This document shows, piece by piece, positions 10,492-19,129 of a stretch of 64,000 bases of DNA (position 1 is its first letter; each line of letters opens with the position of its first letter). Position numbers and translations under genes: made by a program. Where the stretch lies: assembly GCF_025736935.1 (NCBI RefSeq), contig NZ_CP107048.1:1687501-1751500 (forward strand). The letters are read 5' to 3'. Origin of the DNA: Qipengyuania sp. SS22. GTDB lineage: Bacteria; Pseudomonadota; Alphaproteobacteria; Sphingomonadales; Sphingomonadaceae. The notes beneath the pieces were generated by a model. That model was not told the origin of the DNA. It searched no databases and saw only the letters and a list, made by a program, of their open reading frames with translations.

Positions 10492-11019
10492 GTGTCTATC
10501 CTTGCCCGCCTTTTCGGCACCATCTTTTCCTCCGGCCCGGACCCGCGCGAGGAATGGCGCCCCCTGTGGCACCGCGTGGTCGCCGAAGCGCGCGATCCCG
10601 ACTGGTACCGCATGTGCGGCGTCGCCGACAGCGTCGAGGGGCGCTACGACATGATCACGCTAGTGCTGACCCTGGTAATGCTGCGGCTGGAGGATGCGGG
10701 CGACATGGGCCCGGCCACCGCCCGGCTGACCGAATTGTTCGTCGAAGACATGGAAGGCCAGATGCGCGAAGCAGGCATCGGCGATCCCACCGTAGGCAAG
10801 AAGATCAATGCGCTGATGGAAAGCATGAACGGGCGCATCGGCGCCTATCGCGACGGGCTGCGCAGCGATCCCAAAGTGCTGGTCGAGGCGGTCCGCCGCA
10901 ACGTCACCATGGCCCAGCCTGACGAAGCCGAGGCGCTGGTCCAGCGCATGGCCGCGCTGCATGCGCGGCTCGAACGCTCGAGCGTCGACGAATTGCGCGC
11001 AGGCGAGATCGCAGCATGA
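10492..11019 (+). CDS. Ubiquinol-cytochrome c chaperone family protein
   Basis: This 175-residue protein matches the CBP3/UQCC1-like family in form: an early G-P-D-P-R-E-E-W-R-P-L-W-H segment, then an all-helical core with L-V-M-L-R-L-E and E-L-F-V-E-D-M-E-G-Q-M-R-E-A-G-I-G-D. In mitochondria this family helps assemble cytochrome b of complex III, and a similar role is inferred here. The start is GTG with CGGAG upstream. It overlaps the next gene by 4 bp (ATGA), so the two are translationally coupled. Confidence 0.85.
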   Translation: MSILARLFGTIFSSGPDPREEWRPLWHRVVAEARDPDWYRMCGVADSVEGRYDMITLVLTLVMLRLEDAGDMGPATARLTELFVEDMEGQMREAGIGDPTVGKKINALMESMNGRIGAYRDGLRSDPKVLVEAVRRNVTMAQPDEAEALVQRMAALHARLERSSVDELRAGEIAA

Positions 11020-11546
11020 GCACAGGAGAACTCAGCCGCTTGGTAAAGCCGCGTGCGCTGCCCGGAGCGTCGCTGGTCGTGGAGGCCAGCGAGGCCGAAC
11101 GCGCCGCGCTGGCGCAGCGGTTCGCTGTCACCTCGGTCCCCGACCTTACCGCGACTGTCGCCTTCGACACCGATGACGAAGCGGTGCTGGCCAATGGCAC
11201 GCTCACTGCGACCATCGAACAGCCCTGTGCGGTGACGCGCGAGAATATCCGCTATACGGTGACCGAACCGCTCGCACTGCGCTTCGTGCCTGCGGGAACG
11301 ACGCCGGACTATGCGCCCGACGAGGAAGTCGAACTCGATACCGAAGACCTCGACGAGATTGCTTACGAGGGCGATGCCTTCGATCTCGGCGAGGCGATCG
11401 CGCAGACGCTCGCGCTGGCCATCGATCCCTATCGCGAAGGCCCTGGCGCGGACGAAGCGCGCCGCAAGGCCGGCATCACCAGCGACGAGGAGCAGGCCTC
11501 CAGTGGCCCGCTGGCCGAAGCGCTGGCGGCGCTGAAGAAGGGTTAG
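11016..11546 (+). CDS. DUF177/YceD-family protein
   Basis: This 176-residue acidic protein has the DUF177 pattern: a P-C-A-V-T-R-E segment near residue 70 and a second acidic region with D-L-G-E-A-I-A-Q-T-L-A-L-A-I-D-P-Y near residue 130. In bacteria and plants YceD proteins affect accumulation of 23S rRNA, often next to rpmF. Here the partner is instead the cytochrome bc1 chaperone gene, an arrangement common in sphingomonads as far as I recall. The exact function is inferred from family only. Confidence 0.8.
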   Translation: MSTGELSRLVKPRALPGASLVVEASEAERAALAQRFAVTSVPDLTATVAFDTDDEAVLANGTLTATIEQPCAVTRENIRYTVTEPLALRFVPAGTTPDYAPDEEVELDTEDLDEIAYEGDAFDLGEAIAQTLALAIDPYREGPGADEARRKAGITSDEEQASSGPLAEALAALKKG

Positions 11547-11559
11547 TCCGCGGGGGTCG

Positions 11560-12951
11560 TCAGTTCCGCTCGAACCAGTACAACGTTCGCGTTGGCAGCA
11601 CATCCACTGCCTTCACGATCCGCGCGCGCTGCGACAGCAGCTTGGCGAAGGTCTCATTGCGATAATCCGGGAAGATATCCGGTCGCTGCGACAGCAACAA
11701 CTGCACCATCGGGTCTTCCTTGTGGGGGAATTCGATCACCCCGGCAGGCGCCAGGGACACGAGCCAGTCGACCGCCATGTCGAGCGGTACGTTGCGCCCG
11801 ATGGCAATGTGGTGAATGAACGCGAGCGCCAGAAGCGCATCGGGCTTGGCGCGCCCGGCAAGGCCCATCCGCTCCGCCTCGCCCCAGCCCTGCGAGGGGC
11901 TCGGATTGGCCGCATCGAGCCACAGCGGCAGCAGATCGAGCTGTTCCAATTGCGCGCGCTTGAAGGCAATTTCCAGCGCGCCGTGGTCGAAATCGAAACC
12001 GATGACCTTTCCGGCCCCGGCCTCTAGCGCCGACTTCGAATAATCGCCCGTATTGCAGCCGAGATCGTAGAGCAGGTCCGGCTTGATGGCGGCGACAACC
12101 TCCTTGACCAGATCGTGCTTGGCCTCGGCTTCGGGAGCAGCGTAGCTGGTGTTGTTCGCGTAATCGCCCCACACCGTCTTGTGCGACGGGACTTCCATTT
12201 TCGCGATGGCCCCGCGCAGACCGCGAAGCATGCCTTCGAAGCTCGAGCGCGGCAGGCGCGCCTCGCGGTACCGCGACGAGCCCGTTGTCGTCTGCACCGA
12301 CCGGTTCTGCAACGTAGCCTGGGCGATAACGTGGGTCAGCACGGTCCAGTTGAGCCGCTTCCTCAGCGGAACGAGTTTGGCCAGGTCTTCCGGCGCAATG
12401 CCTTCGAGCGATCCGCGGAACCAATGGTTCGGCTGGAGATCGAGCATCGACCACATCAGCAGCGGGTTGAGGAACTGCATGCAGAACTGGCGATGTGCGG
12501 CCCAGATCTCGCCGTCTTCGTACGGGCGGATCGACAGATGGTCGATATGAACCGGTCGGGTCCCGTCGAATTGCATGTTGTATGCAGTCGCATCGCTCAG
12601 CGTGAATTCCTGGGACAAAAGCTCGAGATGCAGGTCGAGATGCGCCAGCGCCGCCGCCTTGTGCACGCTGAAGCTCCATTCATACGGATATGAGATGAAC
12701 GGGATCTGCGGATGGGAAAGGAGGACATCGGCCTGCTCGATTCCGACTTGCGATGCCTGTTCGGTCACATCGGTAAAATCGACCAGTCGGCCCCTGTCGA
12801 CCAGCTTGCGCATGACGCCGGACTCTTCCGCGCGTGCAAAATTGCTCGCCGCGCTGCCCGTCACCGAGCGGAACACCTTCTCGCCGACACGGAATATTCG
12901 GCCGCCCGGATCGCGAAACGAACCGGGGTCAAGGACTGCGCTGGCGCTCAT
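11560..12951 (-). CDS. Class I SAM-dependent methyltransferase (NoeA-like)
   Basis: This 463-residue protein has a C-terminal Rossmann methyltransferase domain with motif I L-L-Y-D-L-G-C-N-T-G-D-Y-S near residue 290 and V-I-G-F-D-F-D. The N-terminal half resembles the nodulation NoeA-type group (Y-P-Y-E-W-S-F motif near residue 90). It is the last of three genes transcribed together: the start overlaps the stop of the YIDPATGS gene by 4 bp. The context with a membrane sulfatase suggests modification of a surface glycan or polymer. Substrate unknown. Confidence 0.78.
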   Translation of the reverse strand: MSASAVLDPGSFRDPGGRIFRVGEKVFRSVTGSAASNFARAEESGVMRKLVDRGRLVDFTDVTEQASQVGIEQADVLLSHPQIPFISYPYEWSFSVHKAAALAHLDLHLELLSQEFTLSDATAYNMQFDGTRPVHIDHLSIRPYEDGEIWAAHRQFCMQFLNPLLMWSMLDLQPNHWFRGSLEGIAPEDLAKLVPLRKRLNWTVLTHVIAQATLQNRSVQTTTGSSRYREARLPRSSFEGMLRGLRGAIAKMEVPSHKTVWGDYANNTSYAAPEAEAKHDLVKEVVAAIKPDLLYDLGCNTGDYSKSALEAGAGKVIGFDFDHGALEIAFKRAQLEQLDLLPLWLDAANPSPSQGWGEAERMGLAGRAKPDALLALAFIHHIAIGRNVPLDMAVDWLVSLAPAGVIEFPHKEDPMVQLLLSQRPDIFPDYRNETFAKLLSQRARIVKAVDVLPTRTLYWFERN

Positions 12952-13157
12952 TCGTCGCCGCTGGGTTTCTGGCGGCTAAACAGCGCTTTCACCTTGTAGA
13001 GCGAAGTGCGGAAGAACAGCGTCGCACCGGCAACGGCCCCGATCGCAGCCTGCAGGACGATACTGCCCGTCGCGGGATCGATATAGGCGTGGGCCGGTGC
13101 AGATAGACTGAGCATGGCGGCAAGGCCGACGAGCGAAACCATGGTTCTGTGATGCAT
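12948..13157 (-). CDS. Small secreted/membrane YIDPATGS protein
   Basis: This 69-residue protein has an N-terminal signal sequence ending near A-H-A, then Y-I-D-P-A-T-G-S immediately after the predicted cleavage site. A hydrophobic helix (L-Q-A-A-I-G-A-V-A-G-A-T-L-F-F) and a basic tail follow. The start at 13157 is preferred since the frame before it has no signal-like character. It sits between the sulfatase (68-bp gap) and the methyltransferase (4-bp overlap). Short proteins with a Y-I-D-P-(A/G)-T-G-S start recur next to such genes. No biochemical role is known to me. Confidence 0.75.
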   Translation of the reverse strand: MHHRTMVSLVGLAAMLSLSAPAHAYIDPATGSIVLQAAIGAVAGATLFFRTSLYKVKALFSRQKPSGDE

Positions 13158-13225
13158 CGAGATTCCTTCGCAAGGGGTCTGGGCTGTGGTCAAATATGAA
13201 GCGGTTTGGCTAAAATCTTATTAAT

Positions 13226-14791
13226 CTACTGGGCAAAACTCGGCAGCGGGCGCCACTCGCGCGGGGTGCCCGCCGCATCTGTCGCCGCCACTTGGTCGGG
13301 CGCGGGCGCGGGGCGCGGGGCTGCGGCGAACTCGCGCGCGCGGAAATCGGCCATCAATTGGCCGAGGGAATGCGTTCCGGGGACCTCGCCCGGGCTTTCA
13401 CCGGGAACGCGGATCGCGAAGAAAGTCGAATAGGACATCAGCAACTCGCGCGGCGAAAGCTGTGGCCCGTCGACGAATGGCTGCGTGGGAGCGATCCGCG
13501 ATCCGTGATCACCGTGGATCAGGACGATCGCTTCGCGGCCTGCGGGAGCGCGATCGAGCGCATCGAGCAGCCGGTCGAGCCGCTGCTGGAGACAGCGGAC
13601 CTGGTCGGCATAGCCTTGTTCGCGCGAAGCTGCCGTGCCCGGCCCGTGTTCATCGAGCCACTGGGATTCGGGTTTCACCGTGCAATCGGCGGCCAGAATA
13701 TACGGATCATGCGGCAGCAGAATATGCGCGAACTTCACTTCTCCCTCGCGCAAACCGGCAACGTCAGCGATGAACCTGTCGAACTGCCCGAGCGAGGTCA
13801 GCGGGAACAGCTCGCTGCGATTATGCGCCAGCCGAGCTGCGGGATCCGGGCGAAACCTGCCCGTGGCCAAGCGGATCGTCCTGGTCAGGTTGAGCATCGT
13901 GAAGCCGAACACTTTCGCACGGTCGATCGCGCTCAATTCGGTGCCGAGCATGGAAGACAGCCCGGAACTTTCGAACGTCCTGCACCGTGTCAATTTCTGC
14001 TTCACGCAAAGATCGAAATACGCGGGGAGCAAGGCGTCGATGCGATAGCCCATTGCATCGAGATCGGCGAAATAGGGCAATTGCTCGGGTATCGAATATT
14101 CCGAGGTGATCGAGTGGACCACGGGTTCGTCCTGCCCATAGGAAAACAGCGCCGGAAGCGAGTTCAGGGTCTTTGCATGCGGGCTGTAGGCGCGCGGATA
14201 GACCTGGAAATCGTGGCTGGTGAAAAAGCCGACCTGCTCGGACCGCAAGCCCCGGTAGATGTCCGGACCCAGCGCCATGCCGTCCAGCCCGAGATAGGAA
14301 TCGAGTACCAGGTGAACGACCGGCGGGCGGTCCGCGAGATCGCGATTGGGGTCCTGCAGGTTCTGCGCCTCGTTCCCGGCTTCGCGCGGGCTGCCGTCGG
14401 TCAGAACCAGTTCAGCACCTTGGAAAAGGAGCACCGCAGCGGCCGCGGCGAAGAGGATCTTCACGAACACCTCGCGCACATAGAAAGCGATCACTGCGAA
14501 AACGGCCCAGCAGCCCAGGAACCAGATAGCGCGGATCGATGCGTTCAGATCGACCAGCAACGCTGTGAAGAGTGCCACGACGAGAAACCACAGACGCGGT
14601 TTCGCCGCTTGCTGGACGAGAGCCATCAGCGCCCCGATCACTCCGAGCGCCAGCATGGTTATAGCTACCTCGGACCGAAAAAGCGGATAGTCGTTGAAGT
14701 TGAGCAAATTGAGGAAACTGGCCCACAGCGCGACGATCCATACGCTATGAGCGAGCCAGCGATCACCCGATCCTTTTTCTTGAATGCTCAT
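13226..14791 (-). CDS. Membrane sulfatase-like / alkaline phosphatase-superfamily protein
   Basis: This 521-residue protein has four to five N-terminal transmembrane helices (residues ~15-130), then a large periplasmic domain of the sulfatase/phosphoethanolamine-transferase superfamily. V-V-H-L-V-L-D-S-Y-L-G near residue 160 would supply the first metal ligand, and I-H-G-D-H-G-S-R-I near residue 430 the D-H pair. The S-P-H-A-K-T segment near 205 may hold the Thr nucleophile. Likely it acts on a surface polymer. It is the first gene of the three-gene envelope cassette. A run of ten G lies 8 bp before its ATG. Confidence 0.8.
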   Translation of the reverse strand: MSIQEKGSGDRWLAHSVWIVALWASFLNLLNFNDYPLFRSEVAITMLALGVIGALMALVQQAAKPRLWFLVVALFTALLVDLNASIRAIWFLGCWAVFAVIAFYVREVFVKILFAAAAAVLLFQGAELVLTDGSPREAGNEAQNLQDPNRDLADRPPVVHLVLDSYLGLDGMALGPDIYRGLRSEQVGFFTSHDFQVYPRAYSPHAKTLNSLPALFSYGQDEPVVHSITSEYSIPEQLPYFADLDAMGYRIDALLPAYFDLCVKQKLTRCRTFESSGLSSMLGTELSAIDRAKVFGFTMLNLTRTIRLATGRFRPDPAARLAHNRSELFPLTSLGQFDRFIADVAGLREGEVKFAHILLPHDPYILAADCTVKPESQWLDEHGPGTAASREQGYADQVRCLQQRLDRLLDALDRAPAGREAIVLIHGDHGSRIAPTQPFVDGPQLSPRELLMSYSTFFAIRVPGESPGEVPGTHSLGQLMADFRAREFAAAPRPAPAPDQVAATDAAGTPREWRPLPSFAQ

Positions 14792-14799
14792 GGCGTCGT

Positions 14800-14809
14800 C
14801 CCCCCCCCC
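14800..14809 (-). promoter_or_regulatory. Ten-base poly(G) tract at the ribosome-binding position
   Basis: On the coding strand a homopolymer of ten G sits 8 bp before the sulfatase ATG, where a Shine-Dalgarno sequence should be, and no other good site is present. Such a tract could act as the ribosome site and is prone to slippage, which would change spacing or promoter geometry. Confidence 0.55.
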
Positions 14810-15003
14810 GAATCGGGCCCGGGGTAGGTGCGCCTTGGTTAAGATGCCCTAAAGTCGGAGGCTTAGGCCGCCGAAGATGGCAGCAAGCCACCCGCATTGA
14901 GACAGCTATACTGCGCTATGAACCAAGCAGCCTTCCTCCCCAGAAAGTAGAAGCTACTGCTATCGATAGGAGGAAGACTATCCGCGCCACTCCGCGCTCA
15001 CAT

Positions 15004-15555
15004 TCAGAACGGAATGTCGTCGTCGAGATCGTCGTAGTTCGAACCGCCACCGGCACCGCCCGCGCTGCCGCCCGAACCGCCGCCGGATGAACCGCCGCCG
15101 CCCTGGTTCCAACCGCCGCTCTGGCCGCCGCCACCCGAACCGCCGCCCTGGTCCCATGACCCGCCGCCGCCACCGCCGCCGCCGCGGTTGCCGCCGCCGC
15201 CCTGGGCGCCGTCGAGCATGGTCAGCGTGCCGTTGAGCCCGCGCAGCACCACTTCGGTGGAATAGCGGTCGTTACCCGACTGGTCCTGCCATTTGCGGGT
15301 CTGCAGCTGGCCTTCGATATAGACCTTGGAGCCCTTGCGCAGGAAGCGTTCGACCACGCCCACCAGACCTTCGGAGAAGATCGCGACGGTGTGCCACTCG
15401 GTCCGCTCCTGGCGTTCGCCGGTATTGCGGTCCTTCCACGTCTCGCTCGTGGCGATGCGCAGATTGGCGACCTTGCCGCCGTTTTGGAAGCTGCGGATCT
15501 CGGGATCGGCCCCGAGATTCCCGATCAGCATGACTTTGTTGAGGCTACCGGCCAT
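15004..15555 (-). CDS. ssb: Single-stranded DNA-binding protein
   Basis: This 183-residue protein has an N-terminal OB fold (residues ~1-110: [26 protein letters not shown]), a long Gly/Ser/Gln linker (about 115-170) and the acidic tip D-D-D-I-P-F that binds partner proteins. It coats single-stranded DNA during replication, repair and recombination as a tetramer. The linker DNA is highly repetitive (GGC-rich codons) and could vary in length between strains. It is single, with 100 bp before feoB. Confidence 0.97.
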   Translation of the reverse strand: MAGSLNKVMLIGNLGADPEIRSFQNGGKVANLRIATSETWKDRNTGERQERTEWHTVAIFSEGLVGVVERFLRKGSKVYIEGQLQTRKWQDQSGNDRYSTEVVLRGLNGTLTMLDGAQGGGGNRGGGGGGGGSWDQGGGSGGGGQSGGWNQGGGGSSGGGSGGSAGGAGGGSNYDDLDDDIPF

Positions 15556-15656
15556 CGAATCGTTCCTTCAAATAAACAGGCGTCGGGCCTAACCGACGCT
15601 GCGAGCGGGGGCTAGGCTGGCGGGCGCCGTTTCCACCGGACCGGAGCGGGTTCTGG

Positions 15657-17504
15657 CTAGAGCCCGGCCGCGGTTGCCGCCCAGAAGGTCAGCCCGCCCG
15701 CGACATAGGCCAGCGCGAAGAGGTAGAAGACCATGAACGCGGGCCATTTCCACCCATTGGTTTCACGCCGCGCCACCGCGATGGTCGAGATGCATTGCGG
15801 CGCGAAGACGAACCACGCGAGGAAGGCGAGCGCGGTCGGCAGGCTCCATAGCGCGGCGATCCGGTCGGTCACGCCTTCGGCGGCGAGTTCTTCATCCTCG
15901 GCATCAACCGCATAGGTCGTCGCGAGCGCGGACACCGCCACTTCGCGCGCGGCCATCGCCGGGATCAGCGCCAGGCTCATCTCGCGGTTGAAGCCGATCG
16001 GTTCGAGCACCGGGTGCAGCACATCAGCCACCTTGCCCGCGACGCTGGCATCCATCTGGCTTTCGCCCGGTTCGGCTTTGGGAAAGCTCAGCATCAGCCA
16101 CAGCGCGATGGTGACGACGAAGATGATCGTGCCTGCACGGCGGAGGAAGACCCACGCGCGCTGCCACAGGCCGATGGCCAGATCCTTGATCCGCGGCAAC
16201 TGGTAGCGCGGCATTTCCATGATGAACCCGCTTGCCGCGCCGCGTGCCACGGTGCTGCGCAGCACCAGCGCCACCACCATCGCCCCGACGATTCCGGCAA
16301 GGTAGAGCACGAACAGGACGAGTCCCTGCAGACCGATGCCCGGCCCAAAGCTGGTCTCGGGAATGACCGCGGCAATGATCACCGCATAGACCGGCAGCCG
16401 CGCCGAACAGGTCATCAGCGGGGCGATCAATATGGTGGTCAGCCGGTCCTTGGCATCGGGAATGCTGCGCGCGGCCATGATTCCGGGAATCGCGCAAGCG
16501 AAGCTGGAGAGCAGCGGAATGAAGCTTTTGCCGCTGAGGCCGACGCCCGCCATCAGCCGGTCCATCAGGAACGCGGCGCGCGCCATGTAACCGCTCGCCT
16601 CCATCAACAGGATGAAGAAGAACAGGATCACGATCTGCGGCAGGAAAACCACGACCGAGCCGACGCCCGCCAGCACACCTTCGGTAAGGAAATCGCGGAA
16701 CAGCCCGGCGGGCAGGACATCGCTCACCACCCCCGATACCGCGCCGACCGCGCCTTCCAGCGCATCGGCAAAGGGCGTTGCCCAGGCGAACACCGCCTGG
16801 AAGATCACGAACAACAGGCCGAACAGGATGACCGGCCCGATCCACGGATTGAGCAGAACCCGATCGACGCCGTTCTCGACCGTGTGGCGAGTCGAGGTCG
16901 ACAGGATCGCGCCGCGCGCCATATGCTTGGCCGCCAGCCGCCGCTCGGGCAGCGTCAGATGCCATTGCCGGTGCGCGTCCTCGTCGGCATGGGCTTCGGC
17001 TTCCGCGATCGCCGCGGACAATTCCTTCAGCCCCTTGCGCCGCACCGCGACCGTCGGGATCACCGGCACACCCAGCGCTGCGGACAGCGCTTCGGGATCG
17101 AGCACCAGACCGTCGCGCTCGGCGAGGTCGATCATGTTGAGCGCAACCACCGTCGGGCGCCCCAGTTCGAGCACTTCCTGCGCAAATACGAGATGCTGTT
17201 CGAGATTCGCCGCATCGAGCACGAGGACGATCACCTCGGGCGTCGCTTCGCCTTCGAACTCGCCGTGCACAACCTTGCGCGTCACGTCCTCGTCTGGGCT
17301 GGCGGCGTCAAAACTGTAGGAGCCGGGCAAGTCGATCAGTTCGACCGGTTCGCCGCTCGGCAGGGCGAGTCGCCCGGCCTTGCGCTCGACCGTCACGCCG
17401 GGATAATTGGCGATCTTCTGGCGCGCGCCGGTAAGCGCGTTGAACAGCGCGGACTTGCCCGCATTGGGATTGCCGACAAGGGCGGCGGTGCGTTTGCGGC
17501 TCAT
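15657..17504 (-). CDS. feoB: Ferrous iron transporter FeoB
   Basis: This 615-residue protein has an N-terminal G-protein domain with G1 G-N-P-N-A-G-K-S at residue ~12, G3 D-L-P-G-S-Y and G4 N-M-I-D. A permease domain (residues ~215-615) follows, with Gate motifs such as F-I-P-L-L-S-S-F-A-C-A-I-P-G-I-M-A-A-R and F-A-P-Q-C-I-S-T. It imports Fe(II) through the inner membrane. It is shorter than E. coli FeoB (773 aa), which is common in this class. Its start overlaps the feoA stop by 4 bp. Confidence 0.95.
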   Translation of the reverse strand: MSRKRTAALVGNPNAGKSALFNALTGARQKIANYPGVTVERKAGRLALPSGEPVELIDLPGSYSFDAASPDEDVTRKVVHGEFEGEATPEVIVLVLDAANLEQHLVFAQEVLELGRPTVVALNMIDLAERDGLVLDPEALSAALGVPVIPTVAVRRKGLKELSAAIAEAEAHADEDAHRQWHLTLPERRLAAKHMARGAILSTSTRHTVENGVDRVLLNPWIGPVILFGLLFVIFQAVFAWATPFADALEGAVGAVSGVVSDVLPAGLFRDFLTEGVLAGVGSVVVFLPQIVILFFFILLMEASGYMARAAFLMDRLMAGVGLSGKSFIPLLSSFACAIPGIMAARSIPDAKDRLTTILIAPLMTCSARLPVYAVIIAAVIPETSFGPGIGLQGLVLFVLYLAGIVGAMVVALVLRSTVARGAASGFIMEMPRYQLPRIKDLAIGLWQRAWVFLRRAGTIIFVVTIALWLMLSFPKAEPGESQMDASVAGKVADVLHPVLEPIGFNREMSLALIPAMAAREVAVSALATTYAVDAEDEELAAEGVTDRIAALWSLPTALAFLAWFVFAPQCISTIAVARRETNGWKWPAFMVFYLFALAYVAGGLTFWAATAAGL

Positions 17505-17740
17505 GCGGGTTCGACCTCGATCGCGAGTGCGTGGCTGCGGCGCAGCGCAATGGTCATGCGTCCGATACGGATGGCGAGCGGATCGCGCGTCCCGAAAATG
17601 CCGCGATGGATGACGGCGACTTCGGCGCCTTCGTCCACGCCCAGCGCCCTAAGGCGCTTGGCCTCGTCCTCGGCCAGCGCGGCCCAGTTAACGGCCACGA
17701 TCCGCGCGGCCTTATCGTGTTCGAACCCGTCCAGCGTCAT
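17501..17740 (-). CDS. feoA: Ferrous iron transport protein FeoA
   Basis: This 79-residue SH3-like FeoA-domain protein has the pattern R-L-R-A-L-G-V-D-E-G-A-E-V followed by D-P-L-A-I-R-I-G-R-M-T-I-A-L-R. The ATG at 17740 with AGGGCGG upstream is preferred; an in-frame TTG at 17776 would add 12 residues of no homology. It is the cytoplasmic partner of FeoB and is translationally coupled to it. No FeoC is present. The upstream stretch 17741-17794 contains TTGATAAC and GTTGCAA half-sites that might bind an iron regulator, but the match is weak. Confidence 0.9.
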   Translation of the reverse strand: MTLDGFEHDKAARIVAVNWAALAEDEAKRLRALGVDEGAEVAVIHRGIFGTRDPLAIRIGRMTIALRRSHALAIEVEPA

Positions 17741-17794
17741 ACGCGCCGCCCTGTCAGAAGTGCGCGGTAGTTGCAACTGGTTATCAATAGCGCG

Positions 17795-18454
17795 CTAGCG
17801 CGCGGGGTAGCGCAGTCGCCCGAGGAAGCGCGATACGCTGAAGCTCTCACGATCGGGATTGAGCCATTTGGCCTTGACCCGTTCGAAGGTCATCACGCCG
17901 TCGATCCGGCGCTCGAGGAAGGCCCGCGTCTCGGCCTTGCCCTCGCTTGCGTCATCGACGAACACCGCCAGCGTTGCGCCATAGATCGAGGCGAGGATCG
18001 CGCGCTTGGTATAGTGATTGTAATCGGTCGCCGTATCGCCTGCCAGCCGCCACATCACATCGGCGCTGTTCCAGCCGGTCTTGAGCGCGCGCGCGGCGTT
18101 TTGCGGCATCGCCATGATCGCCAGCCCGCGCCGCAGTGCCTCTTCCCGTCCCGCCACCGCATCGAGCCGGTACTGGACCAGGCTGCGAATGCGTTCGCGG
18201 ATCTTCATTCCGGCCAGCTTTTCGGGTGGCAGGTCGAGCGTCATCTGCCGGTCGATCGTCTCGATCCAGGCGCAGATCATGCCCATCGCGCCTTCATCCT
18301 TGAAGGCGAGCCGGGCGACATCGCGGTCGGCCCCGAGCTGGTCGGCGGCCATGTCCAGCGCGGCATCGCTCCAGCCGTCGAATATTGCCGCCTCGGCGAT
18401 GCCGGGGGCCAGCGCGAGTCGCAGCTCGTCGAGCGTGAGATCTTCGACTTCCAT
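17795..18454 (-). CDS. COQ9-family protein
   Basis: This 219-residue, mostly helical protein has a TetR-like shape: an N-terminal L-T-L-D-E-L-R-L-A-L-A helix and the COQ9 C-terminal region with D-Y-N-H-Y-T-K-R-A-I-L-A-S-I-Y near residue 165. COQ9 proteins bind isoprenoid lipids and help hydroxylation steps in ubiquinone synthesis. It lies upstream of feoA on the same strand, separated by 54 bp, so the iron genes could be partly co-transcribed. Other ubiquinone genes are not adjacent. Confidence 0.88.
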   Translation of the reverse strand: MEVEDLTLDELRLALAPGIAEAAIFDGWSDAALDMAADQLGADRDVARLAFKDEGAMGMICAWIETIDRQMTLDLPPEKLAGMKIRERIRSLVQYRLDAVAGREEALRRGLAIMAMPQNAARALKTGWNSADVMWRLAGDTATDYNHYTKRAILASIYGATLAVFVDDASEGKAETRAFLERRIDGVMTFERVKAKWLNPDRESFSVSRFLGRLRYPAR

Positions 18455-18455
18455 G

Positions 18456-19061
18456 TCAGCTCGGCCCGTAGGCCTCGGCCTGTTCGCCGCGATCGGCTTC
18501 GGCGCGTTCGATTTCTTCGAGCATGGTCGAGCGCGCGCCCATCAGCCGCGCATAATCGCGCGCCGTGCGGCCCGAATTATCCGCCCGGTCGGGATTGGCG
18601 CCCTTTTCGATCAGCAGCCGGACAAGGCTGCTGTCGCGCCGGTGAACGGCGGCAATCAACGGGGTTTCGCCGGTGCTGTTGGGGACATCGACCGCTGCAC
18701 CGCGCCCGGCCAGGATTTCCACGCCTTCGGAAAAGCCGAGCTGGGCGGCGAGCTGCAGCGGCGTGGTGCCGTGCTTGTCGGCGAGATTGGGATTGGCGCC
18801 CTTGGACAGCAGGAACCGCAGCCACACCGCATCGCGCCGCTGGGTCACGATATGCAGCGCGGTTTCGCCGCTGGAAATGTCGCGCGAATTGACCAGCACG
18901 CTACCGGGTTCTTCAAGCAACAGCGTCGCTTCATCGCCCTGGCGCTTCTTCACCGCTTCGAGGAACTTGTATCCGTCACGCTGAGACTGCGCCTGCAGCG
19001 GCCCCGCCAGCAGCGATCCTGCCAGTACCGCCAGAAGGATGTTTTTCACCAAACGCTTCAC
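18456..19061 (-). CDS. Exported ankyrin-repeat protein
   Basis: This 201-residue protein starts at a GTG and has a signal peptide (cleavage near L-Q-A-Q-S, residue ~26). Four ankyrin-type repeats follow between residues ~45 and 175, shown by repeated G-E-T-A-L-H-I, G-T-T-P-L-Q-L-A, G-E-T-P-L-I-A-A and L-L-(I/S)-K-G-A-N-P elements. Ankyrin repeats mediate protein contacts, and this one should act in the periplasm. It ends one base before the COQ9 start, so the two genes are likely co-transcribed. Partner unknown. Confidence 0.85.
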   Translation of the reverse strand: MKRLVKNILLAVLAGSLLAGPLQAQSQRDGYKFLEAVKKRQGDEATLLLEEPGSVLVNSRDISSGETALHIVTQRRDAVWLRFLLSKGANPNLADKHGTTPLQLAAQLGFSEGVEILAGRGAAVDVPNSTGETPLIAAVHRRDSSLVRLLIEKGANPDRADNSGRTARDYARLMGARSTMLEEIERAEADRGEQAEAYGPS

Positions 19062-19129
19062 CGTGTAAGGTCCCTATTATCCGCAATTCAATGGCTGACT
19101 CGCCCTTGCCGAGCGCCGGTTAGCAGACC

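Noticed and set aside
13292..14827. Plus-strand frame of about 510 codons
   Set aside because: Antisense to the sulfatase-like gene, whose helices and motifs are clear.
15060..15205. Repetitive GCC/GCCGCC sequence, considered as tandem repeat or CRISPR-like
   Set aside because: It encodes the Gly-rich linker of SSB; the repetition is that of codons.
17741..17794. Fur box before feoA
   Set aside because: The TTGATAAC/GTTGCAA half-sites need an indel to be symmetric; too weak to list as a feature.
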